The position numbers and the translations under genes are program-made. Shown in pieces: positions 33,488 through 44,213 of a stretch of 64,000 nucleotides of DNA. Location of the stretch: assembly GCA_965153355.1 (NCBI GenBank), contig OZ231126.1:7936001-8000000 (forward strand), written 5' to 3'. This DNA is from Flaccisagitta enflata. Taxonomy: Eukaryota; Chaetognatha; Sagittoidea; Aphragmophora. Under the pieces are notes generated by a model. The model ran no database searches, was not told the DNA's origin, and saw nothing but the letters and a program-made list of their open reading frames with translations. Every line of letters begins with the position of its first letter. The first letter of the stretch is position 1.

Positions 33488-34468
33488 CTGTAGGGTAAAA
33501 GGATAGGATCGTCAGGCCAAATTCTTAAGCATGGATGGGAGCTAGGCCAACGAATAGCCCCTATATCCCTACCCTGCACCCCCCCCCTCCCGTTCAACGC
33601 TTTAAACAATTTTTTTTTAGCGGACACGCGACTACACCTTACCAGTCAGTTGGTCCGTGTGTCGCTCTGTTGGTCTGTCATATTTTCTAATTCAAAGGGT
33701 TTTTTTTCATTACTGCTCCTGAACAACCGTTTGTGACTGGATGGCCGTGTATCTGTCCTTGTTTTACATACTTGGAGGTTTTCGTTTTCCACCACCTTCA
33801 ATCGTTTTCGACTTTCAAAAACCGGTTTCTGTTTCTGTTCTTCAAAGTTTTGGGCGCCATCGTTGTCACTCAGTCCGTTTCCACCCTCCGAGCTGATGAG
33901 AAAATCGTCTCCCATAGACTGTGAAGGAAGGGGGAAGTAAATGTTGAAAGGAAACATTTGGGTTGAACAAGTAAAAGAAATGGACAATAAAATCGCCAGT
34001 TCATACTATCTCCCCACCCCCAACACACTTGGGCTTCAAGAGTTATCAAATCAAACTCACAACGTGGGGTGTTTCCAGGTGAGTTGGGAACTCAAATGAT
34101 TCCTCGATCTTTGGGATGGGGCTCAAGTGGTCGAAATCCGAGCCGAATGAGAACAACTGCTCCGAAGATGAGTCGGTCTCCTCCGAAGATGAGTCGGTCT
34201 CCTCGTAACCTTCGTTTTGGCCATCCGCATGGAGTTGGTCGTTGTAAGAGCTGTCGTTGTAAGAGCTGTCGTTGTAAGAGCTGTAACTAGTATCAGTAAG
34301 GAGAGGCTCGATGTCCGAGTGCGGAGAAGAGACGTCCGAAATGGAAGATACACCGGAAATTTGCGACAAATCGATTGTGTCGTCCTCCGGACCGTAAGAA
34401 GAAGAATCGAGCGTGACATCTTGAAGTGTTTTCGACACCGACTCTTCCTCGACTTTCTTTTGTGACAT
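33257..34468 (-). CDS. Gene B: small acidic/basic protein, three exons
   Basis: Exons 34468-34061, 33918-33772 and 33487-33257, all phase 0, give about 261 residues ending with TAA. Exon 1 (MSQKKVEEESVSKTLQ) is acidic and Ser-rich with threefold SYNDS repeats and twofold EETDSSS. Exons 2 and 3 both open with MGDD and end in a basic cluster (SRKRLKVVE; LKRRRRAIIE), suggesting exon duplication and nuclear location. The ATG lies 90 bp after the gene A stop, so the pair could be co-transcribed. A GTGAGA near the end of exon 3 could instead splice onward into gene C. No known family recognised. Confidence 0.65.
33614..33766 (-). mobile_element. Helentron-like element (GCGGACACGCGAC subtype) in gene B intron
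   Basis: Starts TTTAGCGGACACGCGACTAC, GGTC/GGTT tract, ATTACTGCTCCTGAACAACC core, ends GTGTATCTGTCCTTGTTTT. It lies between exons 2 and 3. Confidence 0.8.
33772..33918 (-). CDS. Gene B exon 2
   Basis: 49 codons, SMGDDFLISSEGGNGLSD to ENENLQ, between TTCACAG and GTATGT. Its donor lies only a few bases from the head end of the short element at 33614-33766. Confidence 0.65.
34061..34468 (-). CDS. Gene B exon 1
   Basis: ATG at 34468, donor GTGAGT at 34060, 136 codons. AATAAA (minus, 34493-34488) lies just upstream and may serve gene A. Confidence 0.65.
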
Positions 34469-34487
34469 TGCGATTGAGAGTTATGGA

Positions 34488-34493
34488 TTTATT
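34488..34493 (-). terminator. Putative poly(A) signal of gene A
   Basis: AATAAA on the minus strand, 65 bases after the gene A stop and about 20 bases before the gene B ATG. Confidence 0.45.
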
Positions 34494-34557
34494 TTTTAGG
34501 AAAGAGGGTTGGCATGGACCTGAACGACCAAACCAAGAAGTCATGAAAAAGACAAAA

Positions 34558-35226
34558 TCATGGGATTAATGCAACCCATTCATTTAGGGGATTTTTCTCA
34601 TAGTCATATCCGGTATAAAGAGGACGGCGCAAATAATGATAAGAGGAAGTATGATCCTGTTCGTAAAATGTTGACTTGAATTCCTCTAAGAGGACTACGT
34701 TAAACCTTTTGTTGGGAGTTTTTTGGTCAATCTTTGGAACACGTGTATGGGGATCAATTGTAACAGAAAAAACCTGTCCAAAGAAGCCCAATTTTGATGA
34801 ATCCTCTTTTGCTATGAGTAGATTATCGATTCGAACAAACTCGGTGTCTGATTTGAAGTAAAATGTTGTCTTATGAAAGTTGGTGTTAAGTATAGTTAAG
34901 GTTGCGAGTTCTTCAAAGTCCCCTTGACCAAAGGTTTTCCATAAATCCTTTGTTCGCTTTGAAGTTTTATTCCTTTTAATACGTATGCGTGACCCTTTCT
35001 TCTTCCAACTTCGTAGAGGATTGAGGATGGAAAACCGATTGGAAAAGAAGGCCGCTTTACGTTCATGCATGAGGGCCGGATACTTTACGATCGATTTCCT
35101 GTTATTGGCCTTCACAACCGCGGTTTTAAAAATTCGATGACTGTTCTCTCCTCGTCGTGTTGAGCTCCCCACGGGTGCTGGGCCAAAATCCCTTATTCCC
35201 ATCGGCGCATGAAGAAGATAATGGTC
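34558..35226 (-). CDS. Gene A exon 3, C-terminus
   Basis: Acceptor GTACAG, 223 codons including the stop. DHYLLHAPMGIRDFGP then RRGENSHRIFK is the family's most recognisable block. It ends LNEWVALIP, TGA. Confidence 0.8.
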   Translation of the reverse strand, partial: DHYLLHAPMGIRDFGPAPVGSSTRRGENSHRIFKTAVVKANNRKSIVKYPALMHERKAAFFSNRFSILNPLRSWKKKGSRIRIKRNKTSKRTKDLWKTFGQGDFEELATLTILNTNFHKTTFYFKSDTEFVRIDNLLIAKEDSSKLGFFGQVFSVTIDPHTRVPKIDQKTPNKRFNVVLLEEFKSTFYEQDHTSSYHYLRRPLYTGYDYEKNPLNEWVALIP

Positions 35227-38200
35227 CTGTACATTTTATGAGGCAATCAAGGCAATAAGCATTAAAAATCAACACGACCCCGGACAAATTGATGACTCAA
35301 AAAACAAATTGCACAAGATGGAGAAAGTAGCTAGTATTTACCTTTGGTTTAAGAGGAGGATTGTACATTGATGGTGGTTTCAGTCTTGGTTTCTTTTTTG
35401 GAGGCGCCTCCTCCTCTTCATCCTCCTGGTTTTCTCCCTCTGGTTCCTCATATTCTTCCTCATCATCCTCACACTCTTGCGTCTGATCATTCTCAGTCTG
35501 AGTAGTAGTTTGACTGCCGCAAGGACCACGCTTCCGTTTTTGACTCGGAGTATTGCCTTTTTCCTGCTCCCTTTTCTTTTTCTCATCATCATATTTCTTT
35601 AGGTCGGAGGCATAACTGGCGTTTCGTGTAAGGTCCATTCTCAGCTTATACATGTTCCAAAGAAGTTTTTCGATTTCCACAATATCCCCCTCTGTTACAT
35701 GGTTTCTGCAAAACAGCTCGTCTAACTTGGCCAATGTGTCCAAGAGTTTGAATTCCTTTGTCAGGCAAATTGCTCGATAATCATTGAACGAATGAAAGGC
35801 GACTTGTCAGTTGAAGGGTTGTTGACAGTTCGGCGAAAGAGCCTTGAAAAACCGGGTGTGGAGTCCCTGTCCAATGTTTCTTTGAAAAGGGAGGGACCGG
35901 ATTTTTTTGATGCCTCCCAGTTTTCCGTGGGATGACTCTGTACTTGTCGTCTAATTCTTCAATCGTGAATCTCTTCTTTGTTAAGAGAGATTTAATGGCA
36001 ATCCCAAAGCATTCTTTGGCAGCTCCTCCGTGGAAGTTATGCCAAACGTCCCCTGGCAGGTCCCTGCCCACATCAAAATCAGTCAATCGCCTCAGTGGTG
36101 TGTCCTGGATAACGCCATCGATATTGAATGCGAAATTTTCCCGACGGTCGCCCAAGAAAGAAAGGAATTCATCAGCGTCTTTTGCAATTTTATATTTCTT
36201 CTGTTCGATGTTGCACTGTCTGCAGGGGTGGGTCATGTGGTGGGGGGTAAAGCTTATGCTGGTAATCCAGCTAACGTGGATCATGAGCTTGACCTCAACG
36301 ACCACCCAAAATAAATGACTTTGTCATTCCCAACCCCACAACTGTTTCTGTGAGGGTGTTCAATTGGTCTAACTTTCCAAAACAACGCTATAACTAATTT
36401 CCTAGATCTGGATTGATTTGAAATGTTATAGTGATGAGTGACAGATTTTATATACATGAGTGAGGGGCATGTGATATACCAAGACTATTTTTGAATTATG
36501 CTTGAGAAAAAAACTACCATCCAGGTCAAAAACAGCAAAACACAGTAAAGACACTCTGGCCTGGCTGAAGTTGGTTTTTGATCGCGTGCACACGACTTAT
36601 AACCCGCTTCTGTCGGTTCATCGGTCGGTCCGCTTGGTCGGTCGGTCCGCTGGTTTCGTCGTAATACTTAGCTTTTTTGTCGTTTTACGCCATTTTAAGT
36701 TATTTTAAGTTTTTGTTGTTTTTTGAATTATTGGTTGCTTATCATTTTTGGGTCGCTTTGACATTTTGTCAATCATTATTTTTGGTCATTTTGGCTTCAA
36801 TTTTGGTCGATTTTATTGGTTTTGACTGACTTGGATCGACTTGATCAATGATCATTTGTCATTGTGGTCATTTTTACTACCGCTTGGTCATTTTTGGTCA
36901 TTTCGGTCATTTTGTCATTTTTGGTCATTTTATTGTTTGGTCATTTTTGGTACTAATATTTTGGTCAATTTTAATTTTTGATCAATTTTGATCAATTTTT
37001 ATTAGTTTTTGGTCAAATATATCATTTTATTTCATTAATAATATTTTTGTCATTTTTTAAATCATTTTATTGTTTTTTATTATTTTAATATTTTTTGGAT
37101 CACCCTGACTAATTTTGACTGGAACTTTGATCATTATTGGTCATTTTTGGTCATTTTGGTGGTTTTGATCATTTTGGTCATTTTATTCGTTTTGGTCATT
37201 TTGGTTATTATAGTCATTTTTATTGGTTTGGTCATTTTTGTTGTTTTCATTATTTTTGACGTTCCAATCATTTTAGTCACCTTGATCATTTTGGTCGATC
37301 TGGTCATTTTGGTCGTTTGGGTCATATTTTTTATTATTTTATTATTTTGGGCCATTTTTGGCCATTTTTGGTCATTTTTATTCATTTTTGGTCATTTATA
37401 ATAGTTTTGGCTATTTATCATTTTTGGTCATTTTTACTTTGGATCATTTTTGGACATTTATCACTTTGATCATTTTTGGTCATTTTTATCACTTTGATTA
37501 TTTTTGGTCATTTTTTGGTCATTTTGGTCATTTATGTCATTTTTGGTCATTTCTGGTCATTTTATTGGTCATTACATTGGTCATTTTATTGGTCATGCTA
37601 TTGATCATTTTATTGGTCATTTTATTGATCATTTTATTGGTCATTAAATTGGTCATTTTATTGGTCATTTTATTGGTCATTTTATTGGTCATTTTATTGG
37701 TTATTTTATTGGTCATTTTATTGGTCATTTTATTGGTAATATTATTGGTCATTTTATTGGTCATTTTATTGATCAGTCTGTTGGTTATAGTACAGGTTAG
37801 TTCGCTGGTCATGCCATTGGTCAGTATATTGGTCCGTTTATTGGTCATTAAGCCCGCTGCAAAGTTCGATGGTAAAGTCTACTGTTTAAATCTGCTGATG
37901 AATCGCTGTTGGCGCCCATAGTTGAATCTAATGCTGGTTCAGCAAAGCCCGCTGGTTTGAATTCATATGAGTCTGCTGGTTTAAGTCTGCTGGTTTAAGT
38001 CTCCACAATAAAGTCTATTGACCTACTGGTTTAAGTCTGCCAGTAAAATGATATTAATGTGATATGAGCGGTTTAAGCTCCGGCTTATTCATGGTTCGGC
38101 AGGTTCGGTTAACCTGTTTGTCTGGCTTAAGTGCATGGCCTGTCTGTTTAAGTCTGTCGGTTCGCCGCGCCCGGCTTGGCCCGCTAGCCCGCCGGCTCCG

Positions 38201-39656
38201 CTTACGCTTGCCGGCCCGGACTATCTGGTTTAACACTGTCTATGCCTGATTTATGTCTGGTTTAGGTTTGGGTTAGGTCTGTTTAGGTCTGGTCTATGTC
38301 TGGTTTTGTCTGGTTTATGTTTGATTTAGGCCGATTTAGGTCTGGCTGGTCTGTCGAGCTTCGGTCGGATCTGTCGAGCCCAGTCGGATTTCGCCATCGG
38401 CCGCGCCCGGTTTGATTTCCGGTCGGCTTCCGTTGCTCTTTGGCTGCTTCGTTTCGCCCGCTTGTCTGGTCGGAGTCTGGCTGAGCCTGGTTGAGCCCGG
38501 CTGCAAAATAAATTTTACTTTGTCATTCCCAAACTTACAAACTGTTTCCGTGAGGGTGTTCAATTGGTCCACAACTTTCTCCAAAACAACGTTATAATTG
38601 TACTTGGTGATCTGATTGGATTGGCACATGCCTAGTAGCAGGACACATTTTTCAGTGGTGCTATGAGCGGTGAGGTGTATAAATATGTATATACCCAAGA
38701 TCTTATTTTTTGAATTATGCTTTGTAAAACCACGATCCAGGGTTAGGTCGTCAGCAAACACAGTAAAGACAATGCCCTTTTCGTCTGGTTGAAGTTTTTT
38801 CAGTTTTTCCTTTATTCGATGGCCGTCGTATATGGATAAATACCTCACCTTGTGGTGTTCATTATTTGCCAAACATTCCTCATTGTAATTTTTGTTTTCC
38901 TCCAGAAATTCTTTGGACTTCTCCCATAACTGGAACATCCCCTCTGTGTTCAAAAACCGTTGGATAAGCTTTTTGGGGTCAAACATGAGGATAAAGTCTT
39001 TGGGGTTTGTGTCGTTACTCACAAAATAATGGATGTATGGTTGGATGATATTTTCCCTTTCTTGAAATGTTTGTTCACGTTTGTATTTGGTTTCAAACTT
39101 TGCAGAATGGAAGGGATCAGCCAAATGGTTTTCAAGTTTTTCTCTCATCTCACGAATGGGGGGGTCGTGTAGCTCCACTTGGTAGCGATTGAGAGTATCT
39201 GTAACGATGGACAGGACTGTTTTTCTTAAGATTTCACCAATATCTGCCAAACTTTTTCCAAGAACATCTAGGGCAGTATCTTGCACGCCATAAATATAGC
39301 GCAGACTGCCATACATGGTCTGCAGTATGGGGCATATCTCATCAACATGCTCCATACTTTGAGAAGAACAAGTGTTGTTTTCTGGGGTTGCATTTGGGTT
39401 TGGAGCATTGTTTGGATCGCTTGTGCCATCACCTTCATTGTCATCCTCTACATCAGCTTCACCAGGATCCACACCGTCAACTTCAACTTGATCTCCATCT
39501 CCATTATTGTTTTCACAGTTTCGCACATCTATGTTAAAAGGGATGAGCTCGTTTACGTGTTTGTTAAAGCAGGACTGTGCCCTTTTTTTCACGGCCCAAT
39601 TCCGAGAACATCCTTCAAAGATACAGAGTACCGGTAGTGGTTGCCGGAAATCATGA
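34558..39656 (-). CDS. Gene A: transposon-derived metazoan protein family, partial
   Basis: Exons 39656-38519, 36293-35342 and 35226-34558 (stop TGA). The protein resembles a multi-copy, transposon-like family I recall from fish and invertebrates but cannot name. It has a Cys-rich N-terminus, ADPFHSAKFETKYK, a DD-containing block (VFADDLTLDRGF ... YNYNVVLEKVVDQL), a CRQCN pair, DVWHNFHGG, VTEGDI, and LKPKDHYLLHAPMGIRDFGP followed by RRGENSHRIFK. Biochemical role unknown; a transposase-like ancestry is inference. The 5' end runs into the N gap. Exon 2 needs a one-base frame change near 35800, and the 3' part of exon 1 has a degraded duplicate at 36313-36572, so this copy may be inactive. It is followed 90 bp later by gene B. 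Confidence 0.75.
35342..36293 (-). CDS. Gene A exon 2 with frameshift
   Basis: Opens VKLMIHVSWITSISFT (proposed acceptor TTGAG), CRQCNIEQKKYK, then RRLTDFDVGRDLPGDVW. The frame changes between 35808 and 35783 and continues SFNDYRAICLTKEF, LAKLDELFCRNHVTEGDI and a Glu-rich, KKKPRLK-containing end at donor GTAAAT. Confidence 0.7.
36313..36572 (-). pseudogene. Degraded duplicate of the 3' part of gene A exon 1
   Basis: GACTTTGTCATTCCCAAC, GTGAGGGTGTTCAATTGGTC and AACACAGTAAAGACA match 38516-38780 in order but with many indels and stops. It lies directly against exon 2, separated from the intact copy by the repeat at 36577-38510. Confidence 0.8.
36577..38510 (-). mobile_element. Helentron-like element with giant satellite core (one end missing)
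   Basis: Starts GATCGCGTGCACACGACTTA, ACCCGCTTCTGTC, GGTC tract, ACTTAGCTTTTTTG. This is followed by 1.8 kb of TTTTGGTCAT and TTTTATTGGTCAT tandem units and then CTGGTTTAAGTCTG units. The usual GGCCTTGTT head is absent at the right. It lies in the intron between gene A exons 1 and 2. Confidence 0.7.
38519..39656 (-). CDS. Gene A exon 1 (5' end lost in gap)
   Basis: About 379 codons from LCIFEGCSRNWAVKKR to KFGNDK, donor GTAAAA. Half of a C2H2-like finger (CxxxxC with a later His) is visible at the start. The middle has an acidic Asn-rich linker. An open frame continues through the gap only by chance. Confidence 0.75.
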
Positions 39657-39666
39657 NNNNNNNNNN
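39657..39666. other. Assembly gap (10 N)
   Basis: Ten N bases separate gene A (minus) from low-complexity plus-strand sequence. The join may be artificial. Confidence 0.99.
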
Positions 39667-39684
39667 CGGCAACAACAGGTTCAG

Positions 39685-39875
39685 TTACTTGTGCAGCAAC
39701 AACAGCAGCAACAACAGCAACAACAACGGTCATCAAGCGACTCAACGGCATCGGCAACAACAGCAACAGCAACAACAACAACAACAACCAGCAACCACAG
39801 CAGCAGCAATACAATACAGCAACAACAGCATCAAAACAACCACAATAACAGCAACAACCACAACAACAACTAAAC
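39685..39875. repeat. (CAA/CAG)n trinucleotide repeat
   Basis: CAACAGCAA-rich triplets next to the N gap, open as poly-Gln/Asn/Thr. Confidence 0.9.
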
Positions 39876-39882
39876 CAAAACC

Positions 39883-40189
39883 ATGTCACCACGCACATGT
39901 CATCACTTCGGATGGGAGCCTCTGTTACCCCCGCCTCAAGACCCGGCACCGGATGAAGAGCAATCGGCAGCAGCAGCAGCAGCAGCAGCAGCGACAAAGA
40001 CGACGCCGTCAGAATGTGCCAAGAATGCCGACGCGCAATCGGCGACGGAATCGGAAGCTGTCTCGAGGATGCAGGCGGAAGCGGAAGCGGAATCCATGGA
40101 GGAAGAGGACAACAACAAGTTTGGGAGGGCGTTGAAAAATAGTAACGAAGTGGAACTGCACAAGTCCACCATGTCGCTCAACCTAAAGT
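39883..40189 (+). CDS. Possible low-complexity exon
   Basis: The frame from 39883 reads CHHFGWEPLLPPPQDPAPDE, a poly-Ala run, then EAVSRMQAEAEAESMEEED and ends MSLNLK at a strong donor GTGAGT. Its end phase does not fit the HMG-CoA reductase exon that follows, so it is probably another gene's exon or the junction is broken. Confidence 0.35.
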
Positions 40190-40392
40190 GAGTGTCTTGA
40201 TATTCTGATATACAGTTAAAAACCTTTCTAACGAAGCCCAAGGGATCTTGGTATTTTTTCGTTATAGGCAAAGTTCGCTGTAGCCATAGAGAAACAATTG
40301 CTAGTAATATAGTAGCATAAACAACCATCAGAATAGTTTTGTTCATTTAGAACAACAACATAAAAGTAATGCGGTACAAAATAGCATAAAAT

Positions 40393-40466
40393 CACACACA
40401 CACATACACACACGCTATACACACATACACACACACACACACACCCACACACACCCCCACACCCAC
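40393..40466. repeat. (CA)n microsatellite at splice acceptor
   Basis: ACACAC run that ends in CCCACAG, the acceptor of the HMG-CoA reductase exon. Confidence 0.9.
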
Positions 40467-40468
40467 AG

Positions 40469-41008
40469 GTGGAGCTCAACGTGGGCAAAAACCTAGTTGG
40501 CAGCGCATTGGCCGGTTCCGTCGGAGGATTCAACGCTCACGCGGCCAACATCGTCACGGCGTTGTTCTTAGCTACGGGCCAAGACGCCGCGCAGGCCGGC
40601 ACTTCCTCCTCTTGCTTGACATTCATGGAGTTGACGGGCGACGAAGGTCGGGACTTGTACGTGTCTGTGACAATGCCGTCCATCGAATGCGGCGTCGTCG
40701 GCGGAGGCACCAGTCTGCCGCCACAACAAAGCTGCTTGAGACTTCTTGGCGCCGGACGAGAGGGAGGAGGAGGAGGCGCCGGCGCCGTTGCTGCGTCCCG
40801 TGGCTCCGGAGACTGTTTAGCCACAGAATCTACTGAATGTTTGTCGGAACCGGGTAAAAAGGCCGAACGTTTGGCGACGGTGGTGGCGGCGACGGTAATG
40901 GCCGGAGAGTTGTCGCTGATGGCGGCGCTGGCGGCGGGACAGTTGGTCAATAGTCATTTGAGACTCAACAGATCGTCGGCTAATTTGAAAGCAGACGCCG
41001 ATAAGTGA
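40469..41008 (+). CDS. HMGCR: HMG-CoA reductase, C-terminal exon
   Basis: HMG-CoA reductase makes mevalonate from HMG-CoA at the endoplasmic reticulum. After acceptor CCCACAG the exon reads [27 protein letters not shown] and TGQDAAQ (the catalytic Asp), [24 protein letters not shown], and [20 protein letters not shown] followed by [10 protein letters not shown]. That last block holds the catalytic His and the Ser that AMPK phosphorylates in mammals. Roughly 25 extra Gly/Ala-rich residues follow LRLLGAG compared with the usual sequence. The stop TGA at 41006-41008 overlaps a possible donor GTGAGG. Upstream catalytic and membrane exons are not seen in the window, so the gene is cut, perhaps by misassembly at the nearby gap. 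Confidence 0.92.
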   Translation: MELNVGKNLVGSALAGSVGGFNAHAANIVTALFLATGQDAAQAGTSSSCLTFMELTGDEGRDLYVSVTMPSIECGVVGGGTSLPPQQSCLRLLGAGREGGGGGAGAVAASRGSGDCLATESTECLSEPGKKAERLATVVAATVMAGELSLMAALAAGQLVNSHLRLNRSSANLKADADK

Positions 41009-41030
41009 GGGATGAAGGGAAATATAACAA

Positions 41031-41122
41031 CGACAACAACCACCACCACCACCACCACCACCACCACCACCACCACCACCACCACCACCACCACCACCAC
41101 CACCACAACAACAACAACAACG
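41031..41122. repeat. (ACC)n trinucleotide repeat
   Basis: CAC/ACC run directly downstream of the reductase stop; poly-His in one frame. Confidence 0.95.
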
Positions 41123-42266
41123 TGATGAGAGAAGGTATCGGATTTGTAAATGGCATAAGCACTGCCATTGGCGGTGAAGTAAAAAACTAAAAAAAGTGAT
41201 GAGAAAATAGGACAGTTTGAGTATATGGAGAAACTAGAAGTCTTGACGAGAGTGTCGGCGAGAACGCTGACTTCCAGATTGACTGTGAATTATCAGAGCT
41301 TCGCATTTGCTAATGCATTTTCTAAAGGAATATCTCTGTCTGAATCGCGCTCTCCACCTTTTAGATGCGTCCTCGCATCTCTATAAGAGGGTATGTCCGT
41401 CGGTCGGTCGGTCTGTTGGTACGTCCGTTACGCAAGTGCAAAAACCGCGTTTCTCGGCTGTTTTTGGCCACGGTGAGATCAACCAACATGTTTTGAGAGC
41501 CTCATTTACAACTTAGTCATTTCATGCGTCTGTTCGTCCATCTGTCTCTCCTAATATGACTCATGATCAATACACGCAGAGACAAAGCCCGGACGCATCG
41601 TTGCCTGGTCGGGCTTGTTCTCTCAATCGTCATTCCCAAACTCGATGCGCCTTTAATCCAAAGTCAATTGAAATCGCGATTTTTTTTGTTTCTCAGATTA
41701 TTTATTCTCTTAAATAAAGCCCTTCCGCCCTTCCAGGTGACCGCACATGGTGATCAATGACTGTACAGAGCGCTTATTCTTATCGGGGGAAAAATCAAAA
41801 CCAAAACAAATTAATTTAGAAATTCGTTCCTTTAACTTTAAGCTAGATATATAGTTATGATCCAGCAATATTCCATACGATCTAATTGCCTTATAAAAGC
41901 GACAATTGTAAGGGTAAGGGTAAGGGAACTTCAATGCAATGAGCTTTTAAACAGTCTTTTCTTTCTCTCTTTCCTCAATTCTATACTTTCCTTTTTTCTT
42001 TTCTTCCTCTCTTTTTCTTTTCTTTTCTCGCTTTTAAATTTTCTTTCTCCCTCACTTTTTCCTTTTCGCAATTGTTTATTTCTTTGCTAAGCCTCGGCCT
42101 TGTAAAATGTCAACGCCCTTTACTTTCCGTTTCCAGTCAATTTAAGGTGAATGTAGAAATGCATTTGCGTAATTAATCAATGAAATTATCAATAATCATG
42201 ATAAAATCGTACTAAACTTGTTCATAACTATCTTTCCTAATAACTGTAAATCAAAAGTAATTCGAA
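41123..42266. other. Spacer between HMGCR exon and BTB gene
   Basis: No gene seen. It holds a small GTCGGTCGGTCGGTCTG fragment of the short-element family at about 41390-41430 and a T-rich (TTTC) tract at 41955-42070 just upstream of the BTB gene. Confidence 0.5.
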
Positions 42267-42860
42267 ATGTCGGGATCGGGTAGCGCTGACGACGAGGGCG
42301 TCGATGCCTCGCTTTCAACTTCAAGACCGCGTTCGGGAATAAGTGTCACCGTCAGTCGTGCGGATTGCGAAAGCTGCGAGGATTACCTGGAATACTTGGA
42401 TAACTCATTTAAGAAGATGAAAAGTGACGGCAAATTACATAAGTTCGGCGAATTCTGGAAAGAGGGCAAATATTTTGATGTCACATTCAAGTTCGACGAC
42501 GGCCAACAGTTTTCATGTCACCGGGCCTTTCTAGCAAGTTCTTCCAGCTACTTCGATAATCTTTTCTCCAACAACTGGAAGGAAGCGAAGCAAGACGAGA
42601 TTCATATGAAGGGGGATTCCTCGGTAGTATTTGGGGTGGCCTTGGAAATTATCTACACCGGGACATGCAAGTTCGACTTCGATGATTTCTTTGATTTGTT
42701 GCTCTTCGCCGACAATTACGATATCAAGGAGTTGCAAAATTCCTTTCTCAAATATCGGTGGGATATAAAAAGCGGGGAAGTACGCGATTACATAAGACAC
42801 GGAGCAAGATCACAAGAAATTTGGCTTTCAATAACGTCAAAAAATTTACATCTAATTTAA
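42267..42860 (+). CDS. BTB/POZ domain protein (possibly first exon only)
   Basis: ATG at 42267 opens 197 codons. An acidic Ser-rich N-terminus is followed by a BTB/POZ domain at about residues 65-165: KYFDVTFKFDDGQQFSCHRA, FLASSSSYFDNLF, then MKGDSSVVFGVALEIIYTG and LLLFADNYDIKELQ. BTB domains dimerise and often recruit cullin-3. The reading ends soon after the domain with TAA, so it is either a short BTB protein or splices earlier (GAA/GTACGC near 42778). No BACK or Kelch repeats are seen here. Confidence 0.85.
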   Translation: MSGSGSADDEGVDASLSTSRPRSGISVTVSRADCESCEDYLEYLDNSFKKMKSDGKLHKFGEFWKEGKYFDVTFKFDDGQQFSCHRAFLASSSSYFDNLFSNNWKEAKQDEIHMKGDSSVVFGVALEIIYTGTCKFDFDDFFDLLLFADNYDIKELQNSFLKYRWDIKSGEVRDYIRHGARSQEIWLSITSKNLHLI

Positions 42861-43017
42861 TGATTTTTGAAAACAGTTTTTGTAAGTATGTTACTTCTTG
42901 ATTACAAAACAAAAAAAATTTATGCAAAATCTATTATAATAGCTAAATATTGATAATTTTATATCTTTTATGCAAATTATCAACTTTTTTCATTTCGAAC
43001 GCTATTTTCAGTACTTA

Positions 43018-43108
43018 CAGTGGTCCGATTTGAATACAATTTTCGCGGAGGTAGTCCATGATGTCAAGTCGCTCAGTAAAATTTTCATCATCGGTCAACT
43101 TTACAGGG
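43018..43108 (+). CDS. Weak exon candidate after BTB gene
   Basis: TTTTCAG acceptor, then about 30 codons (WSDLNTIFAEVVHDVKSLSK) and donor GTAACA. It could continue the BTB gene. Only the splice-like borders support it. Confidence 0.25.
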
Positions 43109-44210
43109 TAACAACATTTTTCCAAAATTGCAAAAACAATGTTTTTTTGGTGAAATGCGTGAAACAGTCAGAATCGCCATGCACAGCCTAATTAGGGTCT
43201 ATTTTAGGTGCCTAGAAATTTTCTAGCTCTTTTCGAGTTTAGAATGGGTTTTAGGGAAAAATAAGCGAAATTAACTAATTATGGCCACATTTTGCCTATT
43301 TTAAGACATTCGCACGCACCTAAAATTGGTCAAACAAGCCTAGTCTTTTTAAGTACTATGCATTTAGGATCCAACGTAATGAGGTCCTTAGACTTGCCCT
43401 TTTGCTGATAAAACTTATTCCTCACAGTAATATTGATGTGATCAAAAAAGTCTGGAAATGTTAGCTACAAATAGGAAAATTCTTTATTTAACATTTTTTC
43501 TGAAGTTTGCGTCTAATTTTATGAAAAAGCATTATGATAATTGCTATTTTCTGCATATTTTTCATTGTGTCTTACAGATTTTTTTTTTTGTTGGTAATTT
43601 TTTTTTAATCTCATCTCATTGATTAATCCGCGTATTCAATGATTCATGGATTCGGAAATTCATTGTTCTCATTCATTCATTCATTCATTCATTCATTCAT
43701 TCATTCATTCATTCATCCATACGTTCAATCAATCTATCCTTTGTTCACATTCAATCACATCTTATATGGTAAGTGCAATATGTTTTCAACTTTTCTAATG
43801 TGCCCTCATTTGTCAATTCTTTCATTCATTCATTTTAAAATTCATTCATTGGATGTTCCCACTGTGATGTGATGTAATACATAGATGAACGCCAGCGCAC
43901 AAACATACCTTACAAAAATGGATACAAAAATGACCAAACAATAAAATTGATTCTAAAGAAGGGAATTCAATGAAAGGGTGAGCAATGCAAGATATCAATA
44001 AATATCGATTAAAAGTGTTGGTAAATGACAAGTAGATGACAAGTAAATGACCAGTAAATGACGAGTAATGCATGACAAAATCTCCTTTCGTTTCTTTCCT
44101 TTTCCTCCACTCGATCTCGGGATCTTTTGATTTTGTTCTCAGAGAAAGAAAAGCCTTAAATTAGCAGAGACCTGTCAGGAAAGGACATCTTGCGTCATTT
44201 ATTTTCAACT
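43109..44210. other. AT-rich spacer with (ATTC)n
   Basis: No gene seen. An (ATTC)n run lies at 43668-43716, and a fourfold TAAATGAC/AGTAGATGAC motif at 44020-44065. Confidence 0.6.
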
Positions 44211-44213
44211 TTT

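Noticed and set aside
39883-41008. Joining the Ala/Glu-rich exon to the HMG-CoA reductase exon as one protein
   Set aside because: The donor leaves phase 2 and the acceptor needs phase 0, so the join would lose the reductase frame.
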